Below, piece by piece: positions 27,463 through 36,010 of a stretch of DNA of 64,000 nucleotides; the stretch's first letter is position 1, and the number at the start of each line of letters is the position of its first letter. The DNA lies in NCBI RefSeq assembly GCF_000430745.1, contig NZ_KE387231.1, forward strand, positions 1 through 64,000, written 5' to 3'. Source of the stretch: Fictibacillus gelatini DSM 15865. Its GTDB lineage: Bacteria > Bacillota > Bacilli > Bacillales > Fictibacillaceae. The notes under the pieces are model-generated. The model ran no database searches. It was not told where the DNA came from and saw only the letters and a program-made list of their open reading frames with translations. A program made the position numbers and the translations under genes.

Positions 27463-28530
27463 TTGAATCAATTGATCGAATTAATTAGAGCAAAGGAGAA
27501 TAAAGAAAAGTTGCCTGCCCATGCATTGGGTTTTGGGAAATACTTTACTGACCACATGTTTGTCATGGACTATAATGAGGATAAAGGTTGGCACCATCCG
27601 AGAATAACGCCTTATGAACCGTTAGTTCTCGATCCATCTGCAATGGTTTTTCATTACGGGCAGGCGATTTTTGAAGGATTGAAAGCTTACAGAACACCTC
27701 AAGGAAAGGCATTGCTGTTCAGGCCACGAAAAAACATCGAAAGATTGAATTTATCATGTGAAAGAATGGGGATTCCTACTGTCGATGTAGAATTAGTGTT
27801 AGAAGCAATTCAACAACTGCTTGAATTAGAAAAAGAATGGATCCCTACGGAAGAGGGAACATCTCTTTATATTCGCCCTTTCATTATTGCGACAGAGCCA
27901 TATTTAGGGGTAAGGCCTGCAGGGCAGTATAAATTCATGGTCATTTTATCACCGGTAGGGCCCTATTATTCCGATCAATTAAATCCTGTCAAAATATTTG
28001 TTGAGGACTTCTATGTACGTGCTGTCCCTGGCGGTGTAGGCTATGTAAAAACAGCGGGAAATTATGCCGCGAGTTTAAAAGCGCAAACGAAAGCGGAAGA
28101 ACTTGGCTACGACCAGGTACTATGGCTGGATGCCATTGAGAAAAAATATGTTGAAGAAGTCGGAAGCATGAATATTTTCTTTAAAGTGAATGGCGAAGTG
28201 GTGACACCTCAATTAAACGGCAGCATTCTTGGCGGTGTAACGAGAGACTCGGTGATCCATCTGTTAAAGCATTGGGGAGTTAAAGTTCGGGAAGAGCGGA
28301 TTCCTATCGACGAGATTATCAAGGCTCACCAAAATGGCGAATTGGAAGAAGTATTTGGCACCGGAACCGCTGCTGTCATTTCACCTGTAGGGGAGCTTAA
28401 CTACAAAGGTGAAAAGATCATTGTTAATGGCTACGAAACCGGCGAGCTTTCGAAACAAATCTATCAATCCATCACCAACATCCAATTAGGAAAAGAAGAA
28501 GATGTCTTTAATTGGACGGTAGAAATATAG
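27463..28530 (+). CDS. ilvE: Branched-chain amino acid aminotransferase
   Basis: This PLP enzyme of 355 residues (fold type IV) swaps the amino group between glutamate and the keto acids of Leu, Ile and Val. Segments FHYGQAIFEGLKAYR, LYIRPFI, VGYVKTAGNYAAS with the PLP Lys near 200, YVEEVGSMNIFF and EVFGTGTAAVISPV are typical. The start is TTG, with AAAGGGATG about 10 bases upstream. It is a single gene with its own terminator. No T-box or leader peptide was seen in the 240-base gap before it. Confidence 0.93.
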   Translation: MNQLIELIRAKENKEKLPAHALGFGKYFTDHMFVMDYNEDKGWHHPRITPYEPLVLDPSAMVFHYGQAIFEGLKAYRTPQGKALLFRPRKNIERLNLSCERMGIPTVDVELVLEAIQQLLELEKEWIPTEEGTSLYIRPFIIATEPYLGVRPAGQYKFMVILSPVGPYYSDQLNPVKIFVEDFYVRAVPGGVGYVKTAGNYAASLKAQTKAEELGYDQVLWLDAIEKKYVEEVGSMNIFFKVNGEVVTPQLNGSILGGVTRDSVIHLLKHWGVKVREERIPIDEIIKAHQNGELEEVFGTGTAAVISPVGELNYKGEKIIVNGYETGELSKQIYQSITNIQLGKEEDVFNWTVEI

Positions 28531-28534
28531 AGGC

Positions 28535-28562
28535 AAAAATCCCGTTTGTAAACGGGATTTTT
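28535..28562 (+). terminator. Terminator of ilvE
   Basis: AAAAATCCCGTTT pairs perfectly with AAACGGGATTTTT over a two to four-base loop, ending in five T. Confidence 0.92.
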
Positions 28563-28687
28563 CGTTTGGGATTTCATGGAATATGTGCTATGATCGAAAT
28601 GGAATTAAATCGAATGCAGATAAAAATTTAGTAGAAACATAGAAATTTTTCAGGCTCTATTAAAAAATGATTGAAAGGGTTGGAAAA

Positions 28688-29305
28688 ATGTTTGGGAAGA
28701 TAGCGGCTGATGCACTCGGGTTAAGTGATGTAGGAAGTGTCATTAAACCTCAAGATTACAACAAAACGGATGTCGATGATTACGTAATGCATGAAGATAA
28801 TGAGAAAATCTTTTTTGTCATCAAGTCAAAGTCGGATGAGTATTGTTTTACGAACAAGGCTCTCATTCATCTGGATGGAACAAGTGCGGTTAGCAAAAAG
28901 CGTGTTTTGCGGCGCTTCGATTATTACAAAAATAAAATCTCCCATGTAACGCTTGAAACCGCCGGAACGGTAGATATAGACGTTGAAATAAAGTTCAAAA
29001 TCGGCGATGAACAATTTTATTCAATTGATGTGCATAAAAAGCATCTTGAAGAATTGAAAGATTTATATAAAGCGCTCCTTAAAATTGCCGAAATTTCAAG
29101 CGACAATGCAGTCATTTTAGACTATGCACAGCAGAGTCTTGAACTTGCTTCAAAAACATTAAACCGCATGGGTCCGGCCGAAGGCAATATCGTAGACCAG
29201 TTTACTGAGCTGAACCAGAGAGCTTTCGATTGGCTTGTATCTGCCAAAAAGCAATACAATGTGAAAGATTTTGGCTTTGTGTTTGAACGCTATATTAATA
29301 ATTAA
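28688..29305 (+). CDS. PH-domain protein (YvbH-like)
   Basis: This cytosolic protein has about 205 residues. The first 120 form a bacterial PH-like domain (FFVIKSKSDEYCFTNKALIH, KRVLRRFDYYKNKISHV); the rest is helical (YvbH-type C-terminal domain, ending FGFVFERYINN). B. subtilis YvbH has the same make-up. No biochemical role is known. The ATG at MFGKIAADAL lies 8 bases after AAAGGG; an ATG seven codons earlier would place that site inside the gene. Confidence 0.75.
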   Translation: MFGKIAADALGLSDVGSVIKPQDYNKTDVDDYVMHEDNEKIFFVIKSKSDEYCFTNKALIHLDGTSAVSKKRVLRRFDYYKNKISHVTLETAGTVDIDVEIKFKIGDEQFYSIDVHKKHLEELKDLYKALLKIAEISSDNAVILDYAQQSLELASKTLNRMGPAEGNIVDQFTELNQRAFDWLVSAKKQYNVKDFGFVFERYINN

Positions 29306-29309
29306 CCAA

Positions 29310-29346
29310 AAAGGACGAAATCTGTTGATATCAGATTTCGTCCTTT
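29310..29346 (+). terminator. Terminator of the PH-domain gene
   Basis: AAAGGACGAAATCTG and CAGATTTCGTCCTTT form a 15-bp perfect stem. The T-run after it is short. Confidence 0.75.
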
Positions 29347-29520
29347 AAACTTTATAAGAACAGAACTGATATGTTAATTAAACGTTTGTTTGATTTATTG
29401 AATCAAAATGAGAAGGACAAATAATTTAAAAAGCGGGACAAAAACCGCTATAGTTAGAAATGAAAAGGATTACAATTGCAAAACAGCATCAGCAAAGAAC
29501 CGTGGTTTGGAGGATCAGGC

Positions 29521-31248
29521 ATGTCTAACGTGTTTTCGCTTTTAAAGCCTTACCGAATTTCAATCGTAATCGCCATATTTTTTATGTTCGTTGAGCTCGT
29601 CGTCGACCTGCTTCAGCCATTATTCATGTCAAAAATTATTGATAATGGCATTCTTCATAAAGATCTTCCAGTTGTGATGACATGGGGAGGAATCATGCTG
29701 GCGATTTCCTTCTTTGCCTTTATAGGTGGGATTATCAATTCCTTTTACGCTTCCCATGTAAGCCAGAGCTTCGGTTATGATATAAGGAAAAGGCTATTTA
29801 TAAAGATCCAATCTTTTTCATTTGCCAACTTCAATCAATATCCAACCTCTTCACTTATTACGAGAATGACAAATGATATTACGCAAATCCAGAGTACTGT
29901 ATTTATGAGTTTGCGCATTATGCTTCGTGCCCCTTTAATGGTTATTGGCGGGACGGTCATGGCGCTCATCGTCAATTTCAAGCTGGCTATTTTTTTAGCC
30001 ATCATTATCCCTCTCCTTATCGCATTTTTAATCTGGGCGATGAATAGAGGCACAAGACAGTTTCAATCGGTCCAAAAAAGGCTCGATTCGGTTAATGGCG
30101 TGATAAGGGAGAATTTAGCGGGCATCAGGCTTATTAAAGCGTTTTTGCGAAAAGATTTTGAAGTCAGCAGGTTCAAAAAGGCAAATGAAGATTTGAAAAA
30201 TCAAACAGTCTCCGTGCTAAGGCTTATGGAAACGACGATGCCGGTTTTGCTTTTAGTCATGAATTTAGGCATTATGGGCATTCTCTGGTTCGGAAATGTA
30301 CAAGTCCATAGCGGGGAAACAAAAGTCGGGGAAGTGGTCGCAATTATTAATTATGCAACAAGAATCACTACTGCCTTTTCTCCGCTCTCTTTTATCATTC
30401 GTGCTTTTTCCCGTGCAAAAGCATCAGCGGGACGCATTTCGGATGTGCTTGAAACGGACATCGATCTCTTTGATCAAGATGACGCTACCTCAATAAAAAA
30501 AGTCGAAGGAAACGTGGAGTTCGCAAATGTTTCATTTCGCTATCCAGGAACGGATGAACCTGTTCTTCAAAACTTGTCGTTTACAGCTGACGCCGGTCAG
30601 ACGGTGGCTATTATGGGTGCGACAGGATCAGGAAAATCATCGTTGTTTCAATTAATCCCCCGACTCTATGATGTTAATGAAGGGGCTGTCTTTATCGATG
30701 GACGGGACATTCGAACGGTAAAATTGGATAGTCTCAGAAAACAAATCGGTTATGTACCTCAGGAAGCGCTGCTTTTTACAGGTACGATTAGAGAGAACAT
30801 CGCCTGGGGAAAAGAAGGTGCAGCAATGGAAGAAATAATCAAGGCGGCAAAAAATGCACAAATTCATGAAACGATTTGTAAATTGCCTGATCAATATGAA
30901 ACGATCATCGGCCAAAAAGGAGTCAATCTTTCCGGCGGCCAGAAGCAACGGATTTCAATTGCAAGAGCGCTCGTTAGGAATCCGAAAATTCTTCTTCTCG
31001 ATGATAGCACAAGCGCGCTCGATTTAAAAACGGAAGCGAGACTTCTTGCATGTTTGAAAAACTATACGTGTACGACGTTCATTATTACGCAAAAAATTAG
31101 TACGGCAATGGAAGCGGACAACATTTTGCTTCTTGAAGATGGAAGGCTGCTAACGAAAGGAACGCATGAGGAGCTATTAAAGCATTCTTCTCTTTACAAG
31201 CAAATCTTCCAATCTCAATTTGGGAAAGGAGATGCCCGGTATGCTTAA
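29521..31248 (+). CDS. Heterodimeric ABC exporter, subunit with degenerate Walker B/His-switch
   Basis: This half-transporter has about 575 residues: six membrane helices, then an ATPase domain. The Walker A is GATGSGKSS and the signature LSGGQKQRI is canonical. The catalytic Glu after Walker B is Asp (LLLDDSTSALD) and the switch His is Gln (IITQKISTA). Such a subunit works with a partner whose own sites complement it. The size matches YfiB-type proteins of Bacillus. The ATG follows TTGGAGG at 9 bases; a TTG 45 bases earlier is a possible longer start. Substrates are probably hydrophobic drugs or lipids, but unproven. Confidence 0.85.
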   Translation: MSNVFSLLKPYRISIVIAIFFMFVELVVDLLQPLFMSKIIDNGILHKDLPVVMTWGGIMLAISFFAFIGGIINSFYASHVSQSFGYDIRKRLFIKIQSFSFANFNQYPTSSLITRMTNDITQIQSTVFMSLRIMLRAPLMVIGGTVMALIVNFKLAIFLAIIIPLLIAFLIWAMNRGTRQFQSVQKRLDSVNGVIRENLAGIRLIKAFLRKDFEVSRFKKANEDLKNQTVSVLRLMETTMPVLLLVMNLGIMGILWFGNVQVHSGETKVGEVVAIINYATRITTAFSPLSFIIRAFSRAKASAGRISDVLETDIDLFDQDDATSIKKVEGNVEFANVSFRYPGTDEPVLQNLSFTADAGQTVAIMGATGSGKSSLFQLIPRLYDVNEGAVFIDGRDIRTVKLDSLRKQIGYVPQEALLFTGTIRENIAWGKEGAAMEEIIKAAKNAQIHETICKLPDQYETIIGQKGVNLSGGQKQRISIARALVRNPKILLLDDSTSALDLKTEARLLACLKNYTCTTFIITQKISTAMEADNILLLEDGRLLTKGTHEELLKHSSLYKQIFQSQFGKGDARYA

Positions 31249-33070
31249 AGAGTGGGGTCAACCTTTCCGATATAGAAAAGTCAACCATCAAGAAAAAAAC
31301 GAAGACGGTACTTTCAAGAGAAAGAAACCAAAAGCGAAGATTGGTACAGTAAAGAGAATATGGAGATATCTTTCATATAATAAAGGGTTGCTGGCGGCTG
31401 TTTTGCTTTTAGTCGCTCTCAGTTCCGGTTTAGGATTATATGGCCCTTTTTTAATTGGAAAAGGAATTGATAAATTTATCGTTACAGGAAGTTATAAAGG
31501 GCTTTGGATTCTTTTGCTTGAATTGGCCGGAGTTTATATCCTTTATTCCGCTTCGCTCTGGCTGCAAAACATTTGGATGATCGGCATTGCGCAAAAAACG
31601 GTTTTTCAAATGCGAAACGAGCTTTTCCGGCATCTGCATCAATTACCGATCTCGTTTTTTGATAAGCGTCAGCATGGAGAATTAATGAGCAGGGTGACGA
31701 ACGATATCGAAAATGTAAGCTCCACACTAAACGATTCGGTGATTCAAGTGTTCTCCAGCTTGATAACGTTGATCGGTACGGTTGCGGTCATGCTTGCTTT
31801 AAGCCCGCTTCTTACAGTTGTTACATTAGTCATCGTACCGTTAATGTTCTTTGGAATGAAATGGATTACGAACCGGACGGGTCTGTTGTTTAAGGAGCAA
31901 CAGCGAAACCTTGGCGAACTCAATGGCTACATTGAAGAGATTGTTTCCGGCCAGCGGATTGTCAAAACGTTTTCCCAGGAACAAAAAGTCATCAATGAAT
32001 TTATGGAGAAAAGTGGAAGATTAAAAGAATCCGCCTTCTGGGCCCAGTCATATTCCGGCTTTATTCCAAAATTGATGAACGTATTAAATAATTTAAGCTT
32101 CGCCATTATTGCAGGCATCGGGGGGATTTTAGCCTTAAAAGGAACGATTTCAATCGGGGTGATCGTTATTTTTGTTGAATATTCAAGACAATTTACACGT
32201 CCGCTCAACGACCTTTCCAATCAATTCAATACGCTGCTTTCCGCTATTGCTGGAGCGGATCGAGTGTTTGAAATATTGGATGAAGACGAAGAAATGAGAG
32301 ATGAAAAAGATTCCGTCTGTCTAGCGGAAGTAAAAGGCGAAGTAGAATTTCGAAACGTTTCTTTTTCCTATGAAAAAAAGGGAGATACGGTACGGGGCAT
32401 CAATTTTACAGTCAAGCCTGGTGAGACGGTTGCATTAGTCGGTCCAACGGGAGCAGGGAAAACGACGATCATTAATCTATTATCCCGCTTTTATACGGTT
32501 GATAGCGGGGCGATTTTTATTGATGGCCATGATCTATCGACGGTCAAAAGGGAAAGCCTTCGCCAGCATATGGGTTTTGTTTTACAAGACTCATTTCTAT
32601 TTCAAGGGACTGTGCGGGAAAATATCCGTTACGGAAGGCTTGACGCAACCGATCAGGAAGTTGAAGAGGCAGCGATGCTGGCAAATGCCCACTCCTTTAT
32701 CCAGAAGCTCCCCGACCAATATGATACCATTCTCGGGCAAGACGGCGGGGGAATTAGCCAGGGGCAAAAGCAGCTCCTTTCAATTGCAAGAGCGATTCTT
32801 GCTGATCCTGCGATCTTAATTTTGGATGAAGCAACGAGCAGCATCGATACGATCACGGAATTAAAAATACAAGAAGCGCTCGGCCGGCTCATGAAAGGCA
32901 GAACAAGCTTTGTCATCGCCCACCGGCTAAATACGATTCAAAAAGCTGATCAAATCCTTGTTCTTCAAGATGGTAAAATTACTGAAAAAGGATCACACCC
33001 TGAGCTTCTTAAACAAAAAGGGTTTTACTATGGACTCTATTATAGTCAATTTCATAAAGACATTAGCTAA
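31241..33070 (+). CDS. Heterodimeric ABC exporter, partner subunit
   Basis: This half-transporter of about 609 residues overlaps the previous gene by 8 bases. An extra N-terminal cytoplasmic stretch of about 45 residues, rich in Lys, precedes six membrane helices. In its ATPase domain Walker A (GPTGAGKTT), Walker B with Glu (LILDEATSSID) and the His-switch (VIAHRLNTI) are intact, but the signature is ISQGQ instead of LSGGQ. Paired with the other subunit this gives one intact ATP site and one degenerate site, as in YfiBC, BmrCD and TM287/288. AAAGGAG precedes the ATG. No terminator is seen; the 52-bp repeat array follows. Confidence 0.87.
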   Translation: MLKEWGQPFRYRKVNHQEKNEDGTFKRKKPKAKIGTVKRIWRYLSYNKGLLAAVLLLVALSSGLGLYGPFLIGKGIDKFIVTGSYKGLWILLLELAGVYILYSASLWLQNIWMIGIAQKTVFQMRNELFRHLHQLPISFFDKRQHGELMSRVTNDIENVSSTLNDSVIQVFSSLITLIGTVAVMLALSPLLTVVTLVIVPLMFFGMKWITNRTGLLFKEQQRNLGELNGYIEEIVSGQRIVKTFSQEQKVINEFMEKSGRLKESAFWAQSYSGFIPKLMNVLNNLSFAIIAGIGGILALKGTISIGVIVIFVEYSRQFTRPLNDLSNQFNTLLSAIAGADRVFEILDEDEEMRDEKDSVCLAEVKGEVEFRNVSFSYEKKGDTVRGINFTVKPGETVALVGPTGAGKTTIINLLSRFYTVDSGAIFIDGHDLSTVKRESLRQHMGFVLQDSFLFQGTVRENIRYGRLDATDQEVEEAAMLANAHSFIQKLPDQYDTILGQDGGGISQGQKQLLSIARAILADPAILILDEATSSIDTITELKIQEALGRLMKGRTSFVIAHRLNTIQKADQILVLQDGKITEKGSHPELLKQKGFYYGLYYSQFHKDIS

Positions 33071-33162
33071 GTATAGTTCAAGGTATAAAGGCTTGAAGAA
33101 TTATATCCTTGGGACAAATGACAAACCTCGCCGGAACCATGGGGAATGGCCAATAATTAGGT

Positions 33163-33474
33163 CTCAAGGACAAAAATGAGTGCTGGGGGCGGAATTCTGT
33201 CCGATAGAACGGTTCTCAAGGACAAAAATAAGGGGTGGAGGCGGAATTCTGTCCGATAGAACGAGCCTCAAGGACAAAAATGAGTGCTGGAGACAAAATT
33301 TTGTCCGATAGAACGGTTCTCAAGGACAAAAATAAGTGCTGGAGGCGGAATTCTGTCCGATAGAACGGTTCTCAAGGACAAAAATGAGTGCTGGAGACAA
33401 AATTTTGTCCGATAGAACGGTTCTCAAGGACAAAAATAAGTGCTGGGGGCGAAATTCTGTCCGATAGAACCGGT
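33163..33474. repeat. Six tandem copies of a 52-bp repeat
   Basis: Six head-to-tail units of exactly 52 bases begin at 33163, 33215, 33267, 33319, 33371 and 33423. Each runs from CTCAAGGACAAAAAT to GTCCGATAGAACGGTT. Two sub-types alternate in part: units 3 and 5 carry GACAAAATTTTGTCC, the others GCGGAATTCTGTCC or close to it. GGACAAAA near the start can pair with TTTTGTCC in units 3 and 5, and imperfectly with TTCTGTCC in the others. No long frame runs through, and the 440-base gap holds no gene. Confidence 0.9.
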
Positions 33475-33513
33475 CTAGCGAGACGAAACGTCAATTGATT
33501 TCATTTTCGTGAC

Positions 33514-33921
33514 TCAAGGTTTCCGGCGCATCGTTTCCTGGCGCTCAAAGCCATATTGCTCATAAAGCCCATGGGCATCGCGAGTCCCTAATGCCATTTT
33601 CGTGCCGGAAACATCAGGATGTTCCACTAAATATTGCATAAGCCATTTTCCTAAGCCTTTTCCTCGATGATGAGGGTCAATGATCACATCGCATATCCAT
33701 GAAAAGGTTGCTTTATCTGTTACAATCCGCATAAACCCCACCTGGCCTGACTCGCTATAAATCCCGAAACATAGGGAGCCATTGATGCTTTTTTCAATCG
33801 TCTCTTTTGTCCGTTCAGCAGCCCAATAGCTTGTTTGAAGCCAGGAATGGATCTTGTCCAGTTCTAATAATTCCTTGCGATCACTTATCCTATAAGGCAG
33901 CGTTTCATGTCTCCACTCCAT
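33514..33921 (-). CDS. GNAT-family N-acetyltransferase
   Basis: This single-domain protein of about 135 residues is of the Gcn5-related fold. The acetyl-CoA loop reads VIIDPHHRGKGLGKWLMQYL, and the C-terminal part GLYEQYGFERQ is typical. The acceptor is unknown. Three in-frame ATG codons lie close together; the third, 8 bases after AAGGGA, is used here. It is a single gene between the repeat array and a divergent HemD-like gene. Confidence 0.82.
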   Translation of the reverse strand: MEWRHETLPYRISDRKELLELDKIHSWLQTSYWAAERTKETIEKSINGSLCFGIYSESGQVGFMRIVTDKATFSWICDVIIDPHHRGKGLGKWLMQYLVEHPDVSGTKMALGTRDAHGLYEQYGFERQETMRRKP

Positions 33922-34039
33922 TGACATCATCCCTTACTGAAGAAATTGTTCATAATGTTTAGTATAATGGAAGCAAATTCAATAGAAAACTAATAGGATT
34001 TTATTTGATAACAAAATCAAAATAAAAGGGGATGGGAAC

Positions 34040-34852
34040 GTGAGGGCGTTAGAAGGAAAACGTGTAGTCCTAACAGGATCTCGAAAAATAGAAGAAATTT
34101 CCGCTTTAATTGAAAAGCAAGGAGGAATTTCGGTACAGCGGCCGATTCAGGAGACAAAAAAATGTTCGGTTCAGGAATTGGAACCAAATATTCGAAGAGT
34201 CATAGAAGATGGAACGGATTGGGCCGTATTTACAACCGGAATTGGATCAGCTGTACTATTTGATGCAGCGGAACAATTAAATCTACAACAAGCGTTTATA
34301 GAAGCGCTAATAAAAGCAAGAATTGCCGTTCGTGGCTATAAAACGGCCCAAATCATGAAAAAATACGGAATTGAGCCAGCTGTCATCGATGATGATGGAA
34401 CAAATGACGGATTACTGCGCGCGCTAGAGCCGTTTTCTTTTGATCAGCAAAACATTTATTTGCAGCTTCATGGAGAGCCTGTTCCCAAATTGGTTCAATG
34501 GTTTGAAGAACGAAATGCGGACGTATTTCAGGTGCTGCCTTATCAAACGGTTGTTCCCAATCTAAATGTCGTTTATCAATTGATTGAAGAAATTATCAAC
34601 GGAACGGTCGATGTTGTTGCTTTTACCGCCTCACCGCAGGTCAGGGTACTTTTTAAAACGGCAGAAAAGCTTGCGGTATTGCCGCAAATGATTGAAGCCT
34701 TTCAGGAAAAGGTAGTGGCGGCAGCTGTCGGAAAAGTAACCGGAAGCGAGCTGACTGAAAGAGGAGTGCAGCGTGTCATTGTCCCTGAACATGAGCGCAT
34801 GGGTGCGATGATTGTAGCGATTGCCGCTCACTATAAAAAAATCAATGTGTAA
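34040..34852 (+). CDS. HemD-like (uroporphyrinogen-III synthase family) protein
   Basis: This protein of 270 residues has the two-lobed HemD layout: LEGKRVVLTGSRKIEEISAL at the start, WAVFTTGIGSAVLF, VDVVAFTASPQVRVLF in the second lobe and AAVGKVTGSELTERGV near the end. HemD closes the tetrapyrrole ring. This copy stands alone, away from any hem genes, and family members outside hem operons may have another role; B. subtilis has such a stand-alone relative. GGGGATGGGAAC precedes the GTG start. A shared terminator follows. Confidence 0.75.
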   Translation: MRALEGKRVVLTGSRKIEEISALIEKQGGISVQRPIQETKKCSVQELEPNIRRVIEDGTDWAVFTTGIGSAVLFDAAEQLNLQQAFIEALIKARIAVRGYKTAQIMKKYGIEPAVIDDDGTNDGLLRALEPFSFDQQNIYLQLHGEPVPKLVQWFEERNADVFQVLPYQTVVPNLNVVYQLIEEIINGTVDVVAFTASPQVRVLFKTAEKLAVLPQMIEAFQEKVVAAAVGKVTGSELTERGVQRVIVPEHERMGAMIVAIAAHYKKINV

Positions 34853-34856
34853 TAAG

Positions 34857-34880
34857 AAAAGCCTCTTCAGAAGAGGCTTT
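34857..34880. terminator. Bidirectional terminator between the HemD-like gene and hutG
   Basis: AAAAGCCTCTT and AAGAGGCTTT form a 9 to 10-bp stem with a three-base loop; A and T runs on the outer sides allow use from both directions. Confidence 0.85.
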
Positions 34881-34883
34881 GCC

Positions 34884-35843
34884 TTATTCGACAGAAACAT
34901 TGTTAAAGATAAGTTCATGCAGCATTTGAGCGGCAAGCTTTACCGTCCGGCCATCCACGTCCAAAAGAGGATTGATTTCAGCAATGTCAAAGCTGATCAC
35001 TTTATTTTGTGAAACAATATGCTTAATCAGCTGTTTCACAACCTTCGGATCCATCCCGAACGGGGAAGGGGCGCTGACACCGGGTGCGAAGCTTGCACCT
35101 ATGCAATCGCTGCACAGCGTAAGCATAATGTGGTCATTTTTCTCAATAAAACGATGGATCCGATCCATCACTTCACCCATATTGCCGCTATGGATGTTTT
35201 CTTCTAAAATGTATTCGCATCCGTAGGCTTTTGCGGTATCAAATAAGTACTTTGTATTTCCGCTTTTTTGAATGCCGGCAACCAAATAGCTGCAATTTTT
35301 ATGATGATCTAATATTTGCCTGAACATTGTCCCGGACGATGTCATTTCGTCATATGGGCGCATGTCGAAATGGGCGTCTATGTTGATGATGCCAATGCTT
35401 TCTTGTCCGGCCACATGTCCCTTCACGCCAAGAAAATGCCCGTAAGCGACTTCATGGCCACCTCCGATAATGATCGGGAAAATATTCAGACCAAGTAGTT
35501 TGCTAACGGCTTCGCCCAGTTCTTTTTGCGCGTTTTCCAGCTCACCATCCTCACAAGTAACATTGCCGAAATCGTACAAGTTAATGTCAGGCGAAAGGTA
35601 TGGCAATGAAGCCATTCCTTTTCTGATTTCGTCTGGAGCACTTGAAGCTCCAACCCGTCCTTTATTTCTTCTAACTCCTTCATCACTCTTAAATCCAATA
35701 ATCCCAAAGCTTGTCCCGCTTTGCTTTTCATTAAATTTCTCTAAATTTTCTACCTGAACGACTTGATGTAGCCGAAACATCTCTTTTACCGTGTCGCTAT
35801 CTGTCCGCCCTGTCCAAACTGAAGCATCTGCCATTTTGTACAT
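34884..35843 (-). CDS. hutG: Formimidoylglutamase
   Basis: This manganese enzyme of 319 residues of the arginase/ureohydrolase family splits N-formimidoyl-glutamate into glutamate and formamide, the last step of histidine breakdown. The metal-binding segments are IIGGGHEVAYG, GIINIDAHFDMRP and LTLCSDCIGASFAPGVSAPS, followed by FDIAEINPLLD. The last two segments are of the HutG type rather than arginase or agmatinase. The ATG lies 10 bases after GGAGG. No other hut genes are in view; it is divergent from a LysR regulator that probably controls it. Confidence 0.88.
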   Translation of the reverse strand: MYKMADASVWTGRTDSDTVKEMFRLHQVVQVENLEKFNEKQSGTSFGIIGFKSDEGVRRNKGRVGASSAPDEIRKGMASLPYLSPDINLYDFGNVTCEDGELENAQKELGEAVSKLLGLNIFPIIIGGGHEVAYGHFLGVKGHVAGQESIGIINIDAHFDMRPYDEMTSSGTMFRQILDHHKNCSYLVAGIQKSGNTKYLFDTAKAYGCEYILEENIHSGNMGEVMDRIHRFIEKNDHIMLTLCSDCIGASFAPGVSAPSPFGMDPKVVKQLIKHIVSQNKVISFDIAEINPLLDVDGRTVKLAAQMLHELIFNNVSVE

Positions 35844-35914
35844 GAAAAATTAACCTCCAGTGATATTAGACTTATTAAAACGATTAGATCCATTCAGATC
35901 ATTTTGTCTTATTT

Positions 35915-35944
35915 GAAATTATAAAGGCATCATTTTATAATTTC
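35915..35944. promoter_or_regulatory. Large inverted repeat in the hutG-lysR gap
   Basis: GAAATTATAAA and TTTATAATTTC are 11-base perfect arms around an eight-base centre. The site is midway between the two divergent genes and is a candidate LysR operator. Confidence 0.6.
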
Positions 35945-35969
35945 TAATACATGGTTTTTATATATTTAT

Positions 35970-35987
35970 AATTTATAGCTATAAATT
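35970..35987. promoter_or_regulatory. Perfect 18-base palindrome before the LysR gene
   Basis: AATTTATAGCTATAAATT ends 23 bases before the lysR start. With its neighbour it resembles the pair of sites (activation and autorepression) used by LysR proteins. Confidence 0.55.
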
Positions 35988-36010
35988 AACTTTTTAGAGG
36001 AGACAAATTA

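Noticed and set aside
33163-33474. Possible CRISPR array
   Set aside because: Units are contiguous 52-bp repeats with no unique spacers, and no cas genes are in the window.
34040-34852. Part of a haem biosynthesis operon
   Set aside because: No other hem gene is adjacent; the HemD-like gene stands alone between divergent and convergent unrelated genes.
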